A stretch of DNA of 64,000 nucleotides. It comes from Paracoccus albicereus. GTDB taxonomy: Bacteria; Pseudomonadota; Alphaproteobacteria; Rhodobacterales; Rhodobacteraceae. Location of the stretch: contig NZ_JAKZEU010000001.1 of NCBI RefSeq assembly GCF_024359525.1, positions 643,098-707,097 of the forward strand, read 5' to 3'. The position numbers and the translations under genes are program-made. Each line of letters starts with the position of its first letter. Within the stretch, counting starts at the first letter, position 1. The notes under the pieces are model-generated. The model had not been told where the DNA came from and did no database searches. It worked only from the letters and a program-made list of their open reading frames with translations. Shown here one piece after another: positions 47,678 to 54,344 of the stretch.

Positions 47678-47732
47678 ATTCCCGGCTGCGCCGGAATGCC
47701 TCTGGCGGGGATATTTGTGTAAAGGTGAAAGG
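47678..47732 (+). repeat. Hairpin followed by GGCGGGGATATTT-type intergenic motif
   Basis: ATTCCCGGC (47678-47686) pairs with GCCGGAAT (47690-47697) with one bulged C. It runs directly into GCCTCTGGCGGGGATATTTG and an A/G-rich tail ending about 47732. I recall similar CTCCGGCGGGGATATTT sequences scattered between genes in many Rhodobacterales genomes, so this may be one copy of a dispersed element; only one clear copy is in this window. Confidence 0.45.
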
Positions 47733-47799
47733 GCTTAAGGGCCCGGCGACAGGGTCGTGGGCGTTGCGCGCTTTCCGGGGTGAGGAGGGGTGAGAGGTG

Positions 47800-48291
47800 A
47801 TGGCGGGACGTTACGACGCCCGGCCCGCGAACGTGTCAGACCTGCCGATGCTGCGGGTCTGGATCGCCGCGCCGCATATCGCGCGATGGTGGGGCGAGGA
47901 CGATCCCTTCAGTGCCGACGAACTGGGCGATCCGCAGTTCCGCCCGTGGATCGTGAGCCTCGACGGCCAGCCGTTCGCCTATCTTCAGGATTACGAGGTC
48001 GGCGCGTGGCCGGGGCATCATTTCGGGCACCTGCCCGCTGGCGCGCGGGGGATCGACCAGTTCATTGGCGTGCCCGAGATGATCGGCAAGGGTCACGGCA
48101 CGCTTTTCATCGCGCAGCATCGCGACGCGCTGTTCGCCGCCGGTGCACCGGTCATCGCGACCGATCCGCATCCCGACAATGCCCACGCGATCGCGGTCTA
48201 TCGCAAACACGGCTTCGTCGAGACAGGCGCGCCGCGCCAAAGCGATTGGGGAATCATCCTGCCCATGGAAGCGCGAAGACAAGGCCCGTAA
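47800..48291 (+). CDS. GNAT acetyltransferase of the AAC(6')-like type
   Basis: A 163-residue GNAT-fold protein. It resembles aminoglycoside 6'-N-acetyltransferase-like chromosomal proteins: HIARWWGED, ayLQDYEVGAWP, RGIDQFIGVPEMIGKGHGTLFI (the acetyl-CoA-binding loop follows GxGxG-like spacing) and TDPHPDNAHAIAVYRKHGF. Similar chromosomal genes may act on siderophores or other amines, so drug resistance should not be assumed. ATG 47800 follows GAGAGG; GTG 47797 is an alternative. It stands alone after the repeat-rich spacer, with a terminator downstream. Confidence 0.85.
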   Translation: MAGRYDARPANVSDLPMLRVWIAAPHIARWWGEDDPFSADELGDPQFRPWIVSLDGQPFAYLQDYEVGAWPGHHFGHLPAGARGIDQFIGVPEMIGKGHGTLFIAQHRDALFAAGAPVIATDPHPDNAHAIAVYRKHGFVETGAPRQSDWGIILPMEARRQGP

Positions 48292-48324
48292 GCCCTACCG
48301 CGCGCGGCGAAAGGCCGAGGAAAC

Positions 48325-48354
48325 GCTGCGGGGCCGTGATGGCCCCGCAGCTTT
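48325..48354. terminator. Terminator between convergent acetyltransferase and sugar dehydrogenase genes
   Basis: A perfect 11-bp stem, GCTGCGGGGCC (48325-48335) with GGCCCCGCAGC (48341-48351), loop GTGAT, followed by TTT on the plus strand and GTTT on the minus strand. It lies between two convergent stop codons and can serve both. Confidence 0.8.
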
Positions 48355-48375
48355 GCTGTCTTATGTGCCGTCGCC

Positions 48376-50253
48376 TCAGCGGGCGAGACCGACCTGTTCG
48401 GTCGTCAACACGCCGAAATCGTTGCCCCACTGGTTGCGGATGTAGGTTCCGATTTCTGCGATGTCGTTGTCGCTGAGCTGATCACCGAAAGCGGGCATGT
48501 AGCCGAAGCCGTGAACGACCGTCCGCGCGACGTATTCGGGGTCCGCGAGGTTCTGATTCTCGGCCAGCACCGCTGCGGCATCGCTGCGCCCGGCAGGTCC
48601 ATGGCAGGTGGAGCAGGTTTCGACATATTTCGGGGCGCCCAATGCGGCCACGTCCGAGATGTTGGCTTCCTCGGTTACGGATGCCGCTTCCTCTTCGCCA
48701 TCCTTGCCGGTGGCGGGATCTTCCCATTCCTGCGGCGCTTCGTTCGCGGCATTGTTGGCGGCCTGTGTTTCTTCCAGCGTGGTATTGTCGGAAGCGAAGC
48801 CGACGCCGCCGCCATCCTCACCATAGGTGAACATCAGGATCGCACCCGGATTGTGCAGGACCGAGGTGTTCAGACCTTCACCGAACTTCTGCGCGACCGA
48901 ACCGAAATCGTCGGTCGCGATCAGCACGGTGCGGTTGTCGGGGGCGACGATAACGTCGCGATAGCGGTTCTGGGTGGAAAGCCAGGCCACGGGTTCGCCT
49001 TCGGCCTGCTGACCATCCTCGCTGAGCGGCTGGACGTAGAGCGTGCCGTGTTTCAGCGTCGAGATCAGCACGGAATTGCCCCATTCCGCGATGCCATCCT
49101 CGCCCGCCTGATAGGGCAGGATGGACGACGGCGCGATGGTCGGGTCGCAGATGTAGCCGCAGATCTGCCCGATCGGGTAATCGTCCTCGACCGTCCAGAA
49201 GGTCTGGAGCGGTTCGACCATATCACCCTCGAATTCGCTTTCGGGGAACTGCGGAACGCTGTCGGGGATCGGTTCGGCGTTCAGATCGGTGCCCTCGGGC
49301 GCCTCGCTCCAGTTGGCATAGAGATAGGCCTGATCGTCGATATAGCCCGCTACGCGGGGCCAGCCGTAATTACCGCCCGCCCGGATGATGTTCAGCTCAT
49401 CATCGGTGGCGGGGCCGTGTTCGGCCTCATAAAGCGTGCCGTTCGGACCGAAGGCGAGGCCCTGCGGATTGCGGTGGCCATAGCTGTAGATGTGGCTTTG
49501 GACGCCCTCGATTTCTGGATTGTCGTCGGGGATCGAACCGTCGAGGTTCAGACGCAGAATCTTGCCGGAATAGGTTCGCCAGTTCTGGTCCGCGACCTCA
49601 TCGGCGGTCGGCAGCACCTGGGCGAGATTGGGACGGCGCTGGTTGCGACCGAAATTCGCGCCCTGTTCGCCGATCGAGTAATAGATTTTCTGGTCGGGGC
49701 CGAAGACGACGCGGCCCGCATTGTGGTCGTTCCAGGCCGGCAGCCCCTCGATCAGCACGGTGGGTTCGGTGAGCTGCTGTAGACTCTGGTCGTAGGTGTA
49801 GCGCATGATCTGAGCCGACGGGTCGGGCTCTTCGGCGGTGCCGTTGTTGATCGTGTAGCTGAGATAGACGTAGTCGTTGCCGGTTCCCTGCATCAGTTCG
49901 GGATGCAGCGCGAGACCCAGCAGCCCTTCGTGCTGGGGCCCGGTATAGACATCATCAATCGTCAGCAGGACCTGCTGCGCGCCGGTGACCGGATCGACAC
50001 GGGTCACTTCGCCGCTGGTGCGTTCGGTCAGCCAGATCATGTCATCGGGACCCCACCGCATCGCCCACGGATTGCTGAGATCTGTCGTCAACACGCGCGA
50101 TGCGAAAAGCGCGTTGTCACCCGTCTCGATCTCGGTCGGGATCACCTGCGCCATGGCGAGGCTTGTGCCAAGCGCGAGGGCGGCGGTCGCAGTTGCGGCA
50201 GTCTTGAGCGATGTCCGGGCTATCCTCGCCCGCGAGGTTATCCGATGAGGCAT
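48376..50253 (-). CDS. PQQ-dependent soluble glucose dehydrogenase fused to cytochrome c
   Basis: A 625-residue periplasmic quinoprotein. After a signal peptide ending near SLAMAQ, residues about 50-480 form an sGDH-type (GdhB) beta-propeller: the catalytic His177 is in NDHNAGRVVFG, with IYSYGHRNPQGLAFGP, EAEHGPATDDELN and GGNYGWP. After a Glu/Ala-rich linker, a class I cytochrome c domain follows with CSTCH (C547, C550, H551) and probable axial Met586 in GYMPAF. The fusion should let the enzyme pass electrons directly to the respiratory chain. The substrate may be glucose or another aldose. Confidence 0.9.
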   Translation of the reverse strand: MPHRITSRARIARTSLKTAATATAALALGTSLAMAQVIPTEIETGDNALFASRVLTTDLSNPWAMRWGPDDMIWLTERTSGEVTRVDPVTGAQQVLLTIDDVYTGPQHEGLLGLALHPELMQGTGNDYVYLSYTINNGTAEEPDPSAQIMRYTYDQSLQQLTEPTVLIEGLPAWNDHNAGRVVFGPDQKIYYSIGEQGANFGRNQRRPNLAQVLPTADEVADQNWRTYSGKILRLNLDGSIPDDNPEIEGVQSHIYSYGHRNPQGLAFGPNGTLYEAEHGPATDDELNIIRAGGNYGWPRVAGYIDDQAYLYANWSEAPEGTDLNAEPIPDSVPQFPESEFEGDMVEPLQTFWTVEDDYPIGQICGYICDPTIAPSSILPYQAGEDGIAEWGNSVLISTLKHGTLYVQPLSEDGQQAEGEPVAWLSTQNRYRDVIVAPDNRTVLIATDDFGSVAQKFGEGLNTSVLHNPGAILMFTYGEDGGGVGFASDNTTLEETQAANNAANEAPQEWEDPATGKDGEEEAASVTEEANISDVAALGAPKYVETCSTCHGPAGRSDAAAVLAENQNLADPEYVARTVVHGFGYMPAFGDQLSDNDIAEIGTYIRNQWGNDFGVLTTEQVGLAR

Positions 50254-50350
50254 GGGATGACTTTCTGCTGGATTGTCGGTGAGACGCGCGGATCGGGGTC
50301 CGATGCGCCGCTACCCTTTGCCAACAGGGGACCGGGACGAAAGTTCCAGA

Positions 50351-51847
50351 CTATTCGCCGCGCGGGAAGCGCTGGTTCTCTTCCAGCACGTTCAGGTCCA
50401 TGTGGTTGCGCATGTAGCGTTCGGATGCGCGTTCCAGCGGCTGATGGTCCCACGGGTAGTAGGCGCCGTTCCTGAGCGCCTCGTACACGATCCAGCGGCG
50501 GGCCTGGCTGGCGCGGACCTCTGCATCGTAGGCGGGCATGTCCCAGCGTTCGGCGGCCATCGCGCGGAAATGGTCCAACGTGTCTGCATGGGCCGGGTCG
50601 GTGGCGAGATTGGTGCGTTCGCCCGGATCGGCGTCCAGATCGTAGAGCTGTTCGGGATCGACGGGGCAGGCGATGTATTTCCACCGCCCCTGGCGCAGGC
50701 CGACGATGGGCGCGATCGAGCCTTCGGCGGCGTATTCCATCGGCACCGCGCCGCGGTCGGCCGTCCCGTTCGCCAGCGAATGGCCGTCGGTCCAGGGCGC
50801 GATCTCGGCCATCGAGATGCCGGCCAGATCGCAGAGCGTGGGCAGAAGGTCGATGGTGGAGACCGGATCGCGCACCAGGCCCGGGGCAAGGCCGGGCGCC
50901 GCGATCATCATCGGCACGCGGGCTGACGGGTCGAAGAAGGACATCTTGAACCACATGCCCCGGTCGCCCAGCATCTCGCCGTGATCGGACACGACGACGA
51001 TGATCGCCTGCTGGCGGGTGCGGTCGAGGACGTCGAGGATCTCGGCGAATTTCTGGTCGATGTAGCTGATATTGGCGAAGTAGCCCTGGCGGGCGCGGCG
51101 GATGTGGTCGTCGGTGATGTCGAAGGCGCGCCAGTCGCAGGCATCCATCAGGCGCTGCGAATGGGGGTCCATCTGCGCATAGGGAATGGCCGGCGGCGCG
51201 GCCAGTTCCGGGGCGTCATCGTAGAGATCCCACAGCCTGCGGCGGGCGACGAACGGGTCGTGCGGATGGGTGAAGCTGACGGTCAGGCACCAAGGTCGCG
51301 CGTCGTAGCCGCGCGACAGGTCGTAGAGCTTGCGGCAGGCGTTGTAGGCGACCTCGTCGTCGTATTCGTACTGGTTGGTGATCTCGGCCACGCCGGCGCC
51401 GGTGACCGAGCCGAGGTTGTGATACCACCAGTCGATCCGCTCGCCCGGTTTGCGCCAGTCGGGGGTCCAGCCGAAATCGGCGGGATAGATGTCGGTGGTC
51501 AGCCGGGATTCGAAGCCGTGAAGCTGGTCGGGCCCGACGAAGTGCATCTTGCCCGAGAGGCAGGTCTGGTAGCCCGCGCGGCGCAGGTGATGGGCATAGG
51601 TCGGGATGTCCGACGCGAATTCGGCGGCGTTGTCATAGACACGCGTGCGGCGCGGCAGCTGGCCCGACATGAAGCTGGCGCGGCCCGGCGCACACAGGGG
51701 ACTGCCGGTATAGGCGTTGGCGTAGCGGGTCGAGCGTTCGGCCAGGCGTTTCAGCGTCGGGGCGTGGAGAAAATCGGCGGGACCGTCGGGGAAGAGCACG
51801 CCCGAAAGCTGGTCGGCCATCAGGATCAGGATGTTCGGGGCGGGCAT
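50351..51847 (-). CDS. betC: Choline sulfatase
   Basis: A 498-residue type I sulfatase. The formylglycine motif is Cys52-x-Pro-x-Arg56 in SPLCAPGRASFMSG, and metal ligands include the N-terminal LMADQ and VVSDHGEMLGDRG. The C-terminal part, with RWIVYEALRNGAYYPWDHQP, is the extra domain typical of choline sulfatase (BetC), which yields choline for glycine betaine synthesis. It lacks a signal peptide, as expected for cytoplasmic BetC. No betI, betB or betA is adjacent, so the cluster is split here. Confidence 0.9.
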   Translation of the reverse strand: MPAPNILILMADQLSGVLFPDGPADFLHAPTLKRLAERSTRYANAYTGSPLCAPGRASFMSGQLPRRTRVYDNAAEFASDIPTYAHHLRRAGYQTCLSGKMHFVGPDQLHGFESRLTTDIYPADFGWTPDWRKPGERIDWWYHNLGSVTGAGVAEITNQYEYDDEVAYNACRKLYDLSRGYDARPWCLTVSFTHPHDPFVARRRLWDLYDDAPELAAPPAIPYAQMDPHSQRLMDACDWRAFDITDDHIRRARQGYFANISYIDQKFAEILDVLDRTRQQAIIVVVSDHGEMLGDRGMWFKMSFFDPSARVPMMIAAPGLAPGLVRDPVSTIDLLPTLCDLAGISMAEIAPWTDGHSLANGTADRGAVPMEYAAEGSIAPIVGLRQGRWKYIACPVDPEQLYDLDADPGERTNLATDPAHADTLDHFRAMAAERWDMPAYDAEVRASQARRWIVYEALRNGAYYPWDHQPLERASERYMRNHMDLNVLEENQRFPRGE

Positions 51848-51910
51848 GGAATCCTCGGGTCAGGGCATTCCGGCGCAGCCTAGCGCCGTGGCCTCGCGGC
51901 GCAAGACGGC

Positions 51911-52636
51911 TCAGCGGTTGGCGAGGTCCCGCGGCGCGCCGATGTGGCGGCCGGATATTTCGACGATCAGCTTGCGCTTCACCGCGTCGGCGAAGCTCTG
52001 GTCGCTGTCGGCCGTCACCAGGAACGCGCCGTTCCCGCCGATCAGCCGGTCCTGGTATTCCTGTTCCAGGTTCGGTCCTGCCGGACGACCGGAACAGGGA
52101 TCGAGGCAGAGGACCGGCAGCCCGTTGATGGTGATTCCGGCGGCGAGGACATATTCGCGCGCAGCCTCGATCGAGGGGCCGCCCATGTTGCGCAGGCTGT
52201 CGCTGGAAAAATCGATGACCTTGCGCCAGCCGTCGATCTCATTCCCCTCGATCAGGTCGGCGCCCTGCATCAGCGCCGCGCCGATCACGTTGCCACCGTA
52301 GGCGCGCCGCGGGGCCTGCGACAGCGCGTCGGCGAAGGCCTGCGCCTCGGCCTGGTTCGAGATCGTGGTCCAAGGGACCACGACATCGGTGTTGGCGGCG
52401 AATTCCAGATAGGTGACGGCGATGCTGCCATAGGCGGTGTTGCCGATTGCGGCCAGCACCTCGGGCGAGGTCAGGGCGCTGGCATAGCCGCCCCGCTGCA
52501 TCTGAAGCTCAACCGGGTCGATCGAACCGGATGCGTCGGTGATCAGGACCAGTTCCAGATCGACGTCCTGCGCGGCGGCGGGCAGGGCCAGCAGCGCGGA
52601 CAGGATCAGGGCGGAAACGGTCAGGATCGGGCGCAT
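51911..52636 (-). CDS. DUF1194 protein with von Willebrand A-like domain
   Basis: A 241-residue exported protein: signal peptide ending near PAAAQDV, then a VWA-like fold with the metal-ion-dependent adhesion motif DASGS (Asp34, Ser36, Ser38) and SDSLRNMGG as a later metal site. This matches DUF1194, a proteobacterial family of unknown function. The C-terminal part contains a CLDPCSG pair. Upstream lies a spacer with a promoter-like sequence, a tiny ORF and a hairpin that might control this gene. Confidence 0.88.
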   Translation of the reverse strand: MRPILTVSALILSALLALPAAAQDVDLELVLITDASGSIDPVELQMQRGGYASALTSPEVLAAIGNTAYGSIAVTYLEFAANTDVVVPWTTISNQAEAQAFADALSQAPRRAYGGNVIGAALMQGADLIEGNEIDGWRKVIDFSSDSLRNMGGPSIEAAREYVLAAGITINGLPVLCLDPCSGRPAGPNLEQEYQDRLIGGNGAFLVTADSDQSFADAVKRKLIVEISGRHIGAPRDLANR

Positions 52637-52678
52637 CGCGGACTCCGGCGTTGGGGGCGAGGCGAGTTGAAAATGAAA

Positions 52679-52703
52679 CGGGCCGCCCAGATCAGACGGC
52701 CCG
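52679..52703 (-). terminator. Hairpin with T-rich tail upstream of the DUF1194 gene
   Basis: On the minus strand CGGGCCG and CGGCCCG (52697-52703 and 52679-52685) form a 7-bp stem with an 11-nt loop, followed by TTTCATTTTC. It lies 43 bp before the DUF1194 start and could terminate the small upstream transcript or act as an attenuator. Confidence 0.5.
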
Positions 52704-52786
52704 CGAGTTCCACGGAGATGGTCCGGTTAGGGATGGATAGAACCCGTCCGGTCCCAATCAGGGTTTTACGACCCAAAGGGCTGCCC

Positions 52787-52843
52787 TCAGGCCACGGCCC
52801 CCCTGACTGTTCCGACACCTCTCTCCAATATCACTCTCGACAC
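52787..52843 (-). CDS. Candidate 18-residue leader peptide or small protein
   Basis: A GTG-started, 19-codon ORF encoding MSRVILERGVGTVRGAVA. It is preceded by an unusually perfect Shine-Dalgarno (AAAGGAGGT, six nt before the GTG). It uses codons rare in this high-GC genome (AGA twice, AGG, ATA, TTG). A perfect -35 TTGACA lies upstream at 52907-52912 and a terminator-like hairpin downstream at 52679-52703. Features fit a leader peptide or a coding small RNA. No homologue is known to me, so it is a prediction. Confidence 0.5.
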   Translation of the reverse strand: MSRVILERGVGTVRGAVA

Positions 52844-52906
52844 TGGACCACCTCCTTTCAAAATGTTGCCGTTGTAGTAAGGGAAGCGTGCCACAGTTTG
52901 AGACCC

Positions 52907-52912
52907 TGTCAA
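52907..52912 (-). promoter_or_regulatory. TTGACA -35 element of a putative small transcript
   Basis: A perfect sigma-70 -35 hexamer on the minus strand immediately follows the stop of the queuosine-precursor transporter gene. With a 17-bp spacer the -10 would be ACGCTT (52884-52889), a poor match. A start near 52877 would leave about 30 nt before the 18-codon ORF. Confidence 0.4.
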
Positions 52913-53518
52913 TCAGATTTGTCGTGAGCGCCGCAACAAGTGGTTAACGATCAGGCGAAATGGCACTAGGGATAGCAGCGCCAGGCCGAGTTTGACCATC
53001 CAGTCGGCAAGCGCGAGCGACGTCCACAGGGGCAGCGCCGGCCCGGAACCCAGAAGCGGCACGCTTTCGTTCGCCCAGCCGGTGTTGGCGTCGGCGGGCA
53101 GGAACGCCGCGAAGGCGATGCCGAAGAACAGAACCGTATCGACGGCCGAGCCGATCAGCGTCGAGCCGAGCGGCGCCTGCCACCACCCGCGCGCGGCCCG
53201 CAGCCGGTCGAAGACGGCAACGTCGAGCATCTGCGCCGTCAGGAAGGCCGCGCCCGAGGCGATAGCGATGCGCAAGGTCGTCGCGTCGAATCCCGCCGCG
53301 ATCAGCGAGCAGATCACGCCGACGACGAAACCCGCCGCGACGACGCGGCGTGCGTCGCGGGCGCCGTGAACGCGGTTGGTGACGTCGGTGACGAGGAAGG
53401 CGATCGGGTAAGTGAACGCACCCCAGGTCAGCCAGTCGCCCAGCAGAATCTGGACGAGGATGTTCGAGGCCACGACGACGGCGGCCATGGCAAGGATGCC
53501 GGGCAGGAGACGGGTCAT
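52913..53518 (-). CDS. Queuosine precursor transporter (YhhQ/VUT family)
   Basis: A 201-residue inner-membrane protein of the YhhQ family that imports preQ0/preQ1-type precursors of queuosine. Six hydrophobic helices and the family segments AFTYPIAFLVTDVTNRVHG, SGAAFLTAQMLDVAVFDRLR, PLGSTLIGSAVDTVLFFGIAF and ADWMVKLGLAL are clear. The C-terminus is short and basic. The start at 53518 is the first family residue. No convincing preQ1 riboswitch was recognised in the G-rich (plus-strand) sequence upstream. Confidence 0.92.
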   Translation of the reverse strand: MTRLLPGILAMAAVVVASNILVQILLGDWLTWGAFTYPIAFLVTDVTNRVHGARDARRVVAAGFVVGVICSLIAAGFDATTLRIAIASGAAFLTAQMLDVAVFDRLRAARGWWQAPLGSTLIGSAVDTVLFFGIAFAAFLPADANTGWANESVPLLGSGPALPLWTSLALADWMVKLGLALLSLVPFRLIVNHLLRRSRQI

Positions 53519-53565
53519 ATCAGGGTTTCCGTTTTGACAAGGTAGCGGAGAACTTGGTGTCCCGA

Positions 53566-53621
53566 GGGTGGGACGGTGCGGGTGGGTAGGATGGAGTGGG
53601 GGTGGGAGTCAATGTGGGGGG
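53566..53621 (+). repeat. G-rich tract with G-quadruplex motif
   Basis: Seven runs of three or more G on the plus strand in 56 nt. The first four (53566-53586) fit a canonical quadruplex with loops of 1, 7 and 1 nt. It lies between the queuosine transporter (minus) and the RNA ligase (plus). Confidence 0.6.
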
Positions 53622-53652
53622 ATGTGCGCCGGACGAATGGCGGCATTGAGGC

Positions 53653-53673
53653 CATAGCTGCCACGCAGCTATG
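53653..53673 (+). promoter_or_regulatory. Inverted repeat upstream of the RNA ligase gene
   Basis: CATAGCTG (53653-53660) and CAGCTATG (53666-53673) form a perfect 8-bp inverted repeat with a CCACG loop, 17 bp before the RNA ligase ATG. It overlaps a weak TTGAGG-N18-TATGTG promoter-like sequence, so it could be an operator; a 5' hairpin is the alternative. Confidence 0.5.
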
Positions 53674-53690
53674 TGTGATATTGCGCCACC

Positions 53691-54314
53691 ATGAAGAAAT
53701 ACGGTCGCACTTTTCATCTGCCGATTTCACCCGGTGCCACCAGCGACGACAAGATCATGTCCTCGCTGAATGGACTGATGGTGGAAGACCTCGTCGTCAC
53801 CGAGAAGATGGACGGCGAGAATACGACCATTCACGCTGGCGGCTCACATGCGCGCAGCCCAGACAGTCGTTACCATCCTTCACGGGACTGGCTCAAAGCG
53901 TTCTCGGCCGGGATCTCACCTTATCTGGCAGAGGGCGAACGAATTATTGGTGAGAACCTATATGCTCGTCATTCTGTCGCCTATGAGTCGCTGCCCTCAT
54001 ACTTTCTCGGGTTCGCCTGGATCGTCGGCGATGAAATCCAGACGTGGGATTTGACGCAGGCACGCTTCGAGGAACTGGGCATCCGACCTGTTCCGACGCT
54101 CTATCGTGGCTCTTACCATCCTAGTCTGTTTATCGACTTGGCGCAGACGCTCGACCTGACGAAACAAGAAGGTTTTGTCGCGAGGACCGCCGACTCGTTC
54201 GGGGAAAGCGACATGCCAAGTCGGGTAGGGAAATACGTCAGGAAAGGGCACGTTCAGTCACAAACCCATTGGATGCAGGCTGAACTCATTCCAAATCGCC
54301 TCGCTGAAGATTAA
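53691..54314 (+). CDS. RNA ligase family protein
   Basis: A 207-residue nucleotidyltransferase of the RNA ligase fold. Motif I with the adenylated lysine is EKMDGEN (Lys39), motif III IIGENLYARHS (87-94), motif IV QEGFVART (159-165) and motif V VGKYVRKGHV (Lys181, Lys185), so all ligase motifs are intact. It has no C-terminal specificity domain. Related small bacterial ligases are thought to act in RNA repair, with unknown substrates. GC content is lower than that of neighbouring genes by eye, suggesting acquisition. It stands alone downstream of a G-rich tract and an inverted repeat. Confidence 0.88.
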   Translation: MKKYGRTFHLPISPGATSDDKIMSSLNGLMVEDLVVTEKMDGENTTIHAGGSHARSPDSRYHPSRDWLKAFSAGISPYLAEGERIIGENLYARHSVAYESLPSYFLGFAWIVGDEIQTWDLTQARFEELGIRPVPTLYRGSYHPSLFIDLAQTLDLTKQEGFVARTADSFGESDMPSRVGKYVRKGHVQSQTHWMQAELIPNRLAED

Positions 54315-54344
54315 CGACGGCTTCGTCCGCATCGCCGACCTTCC

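Larger units (their letters stand above)
47497..47799. other. Repeat-rich intergenic region
   Basis: This 303-bp spacer between the thiolase and the acetyltransferase holds, in order: a 12-bp palindrome CAGCGTACGCTG (47524-47535), four GTACAC copies at 11-bp period (47605-47643), a bulged hairpin (47678-47697), and a GGCGGGGATATTT-type motif (47704-47716). I find no coding sequence apart from the start of the next gene. It must contain the acetyltransferase promoter and probably the thiolase 3' end. Confidence 0.7.

Noticed and set aside
52621..52818. A 65-codon minus-strand frame through the DUF1194 start
   Set aside because: It has no ribosome site, runs out of frame into the DUF1194 signal peptide, and competes with the 18-codon ORF that has a perfect Shine-Dalgarno.
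53519..53600. A preQ1 riboswitch upstream of the queuosine-precursor transporter
   Set aside because: The minus-strand leader lacks a recognisable preQ1-I pattern (AGAGGTTC...CCCTC with A-rich tail); the small GTCCC/GGGAC stem alone is not enough.
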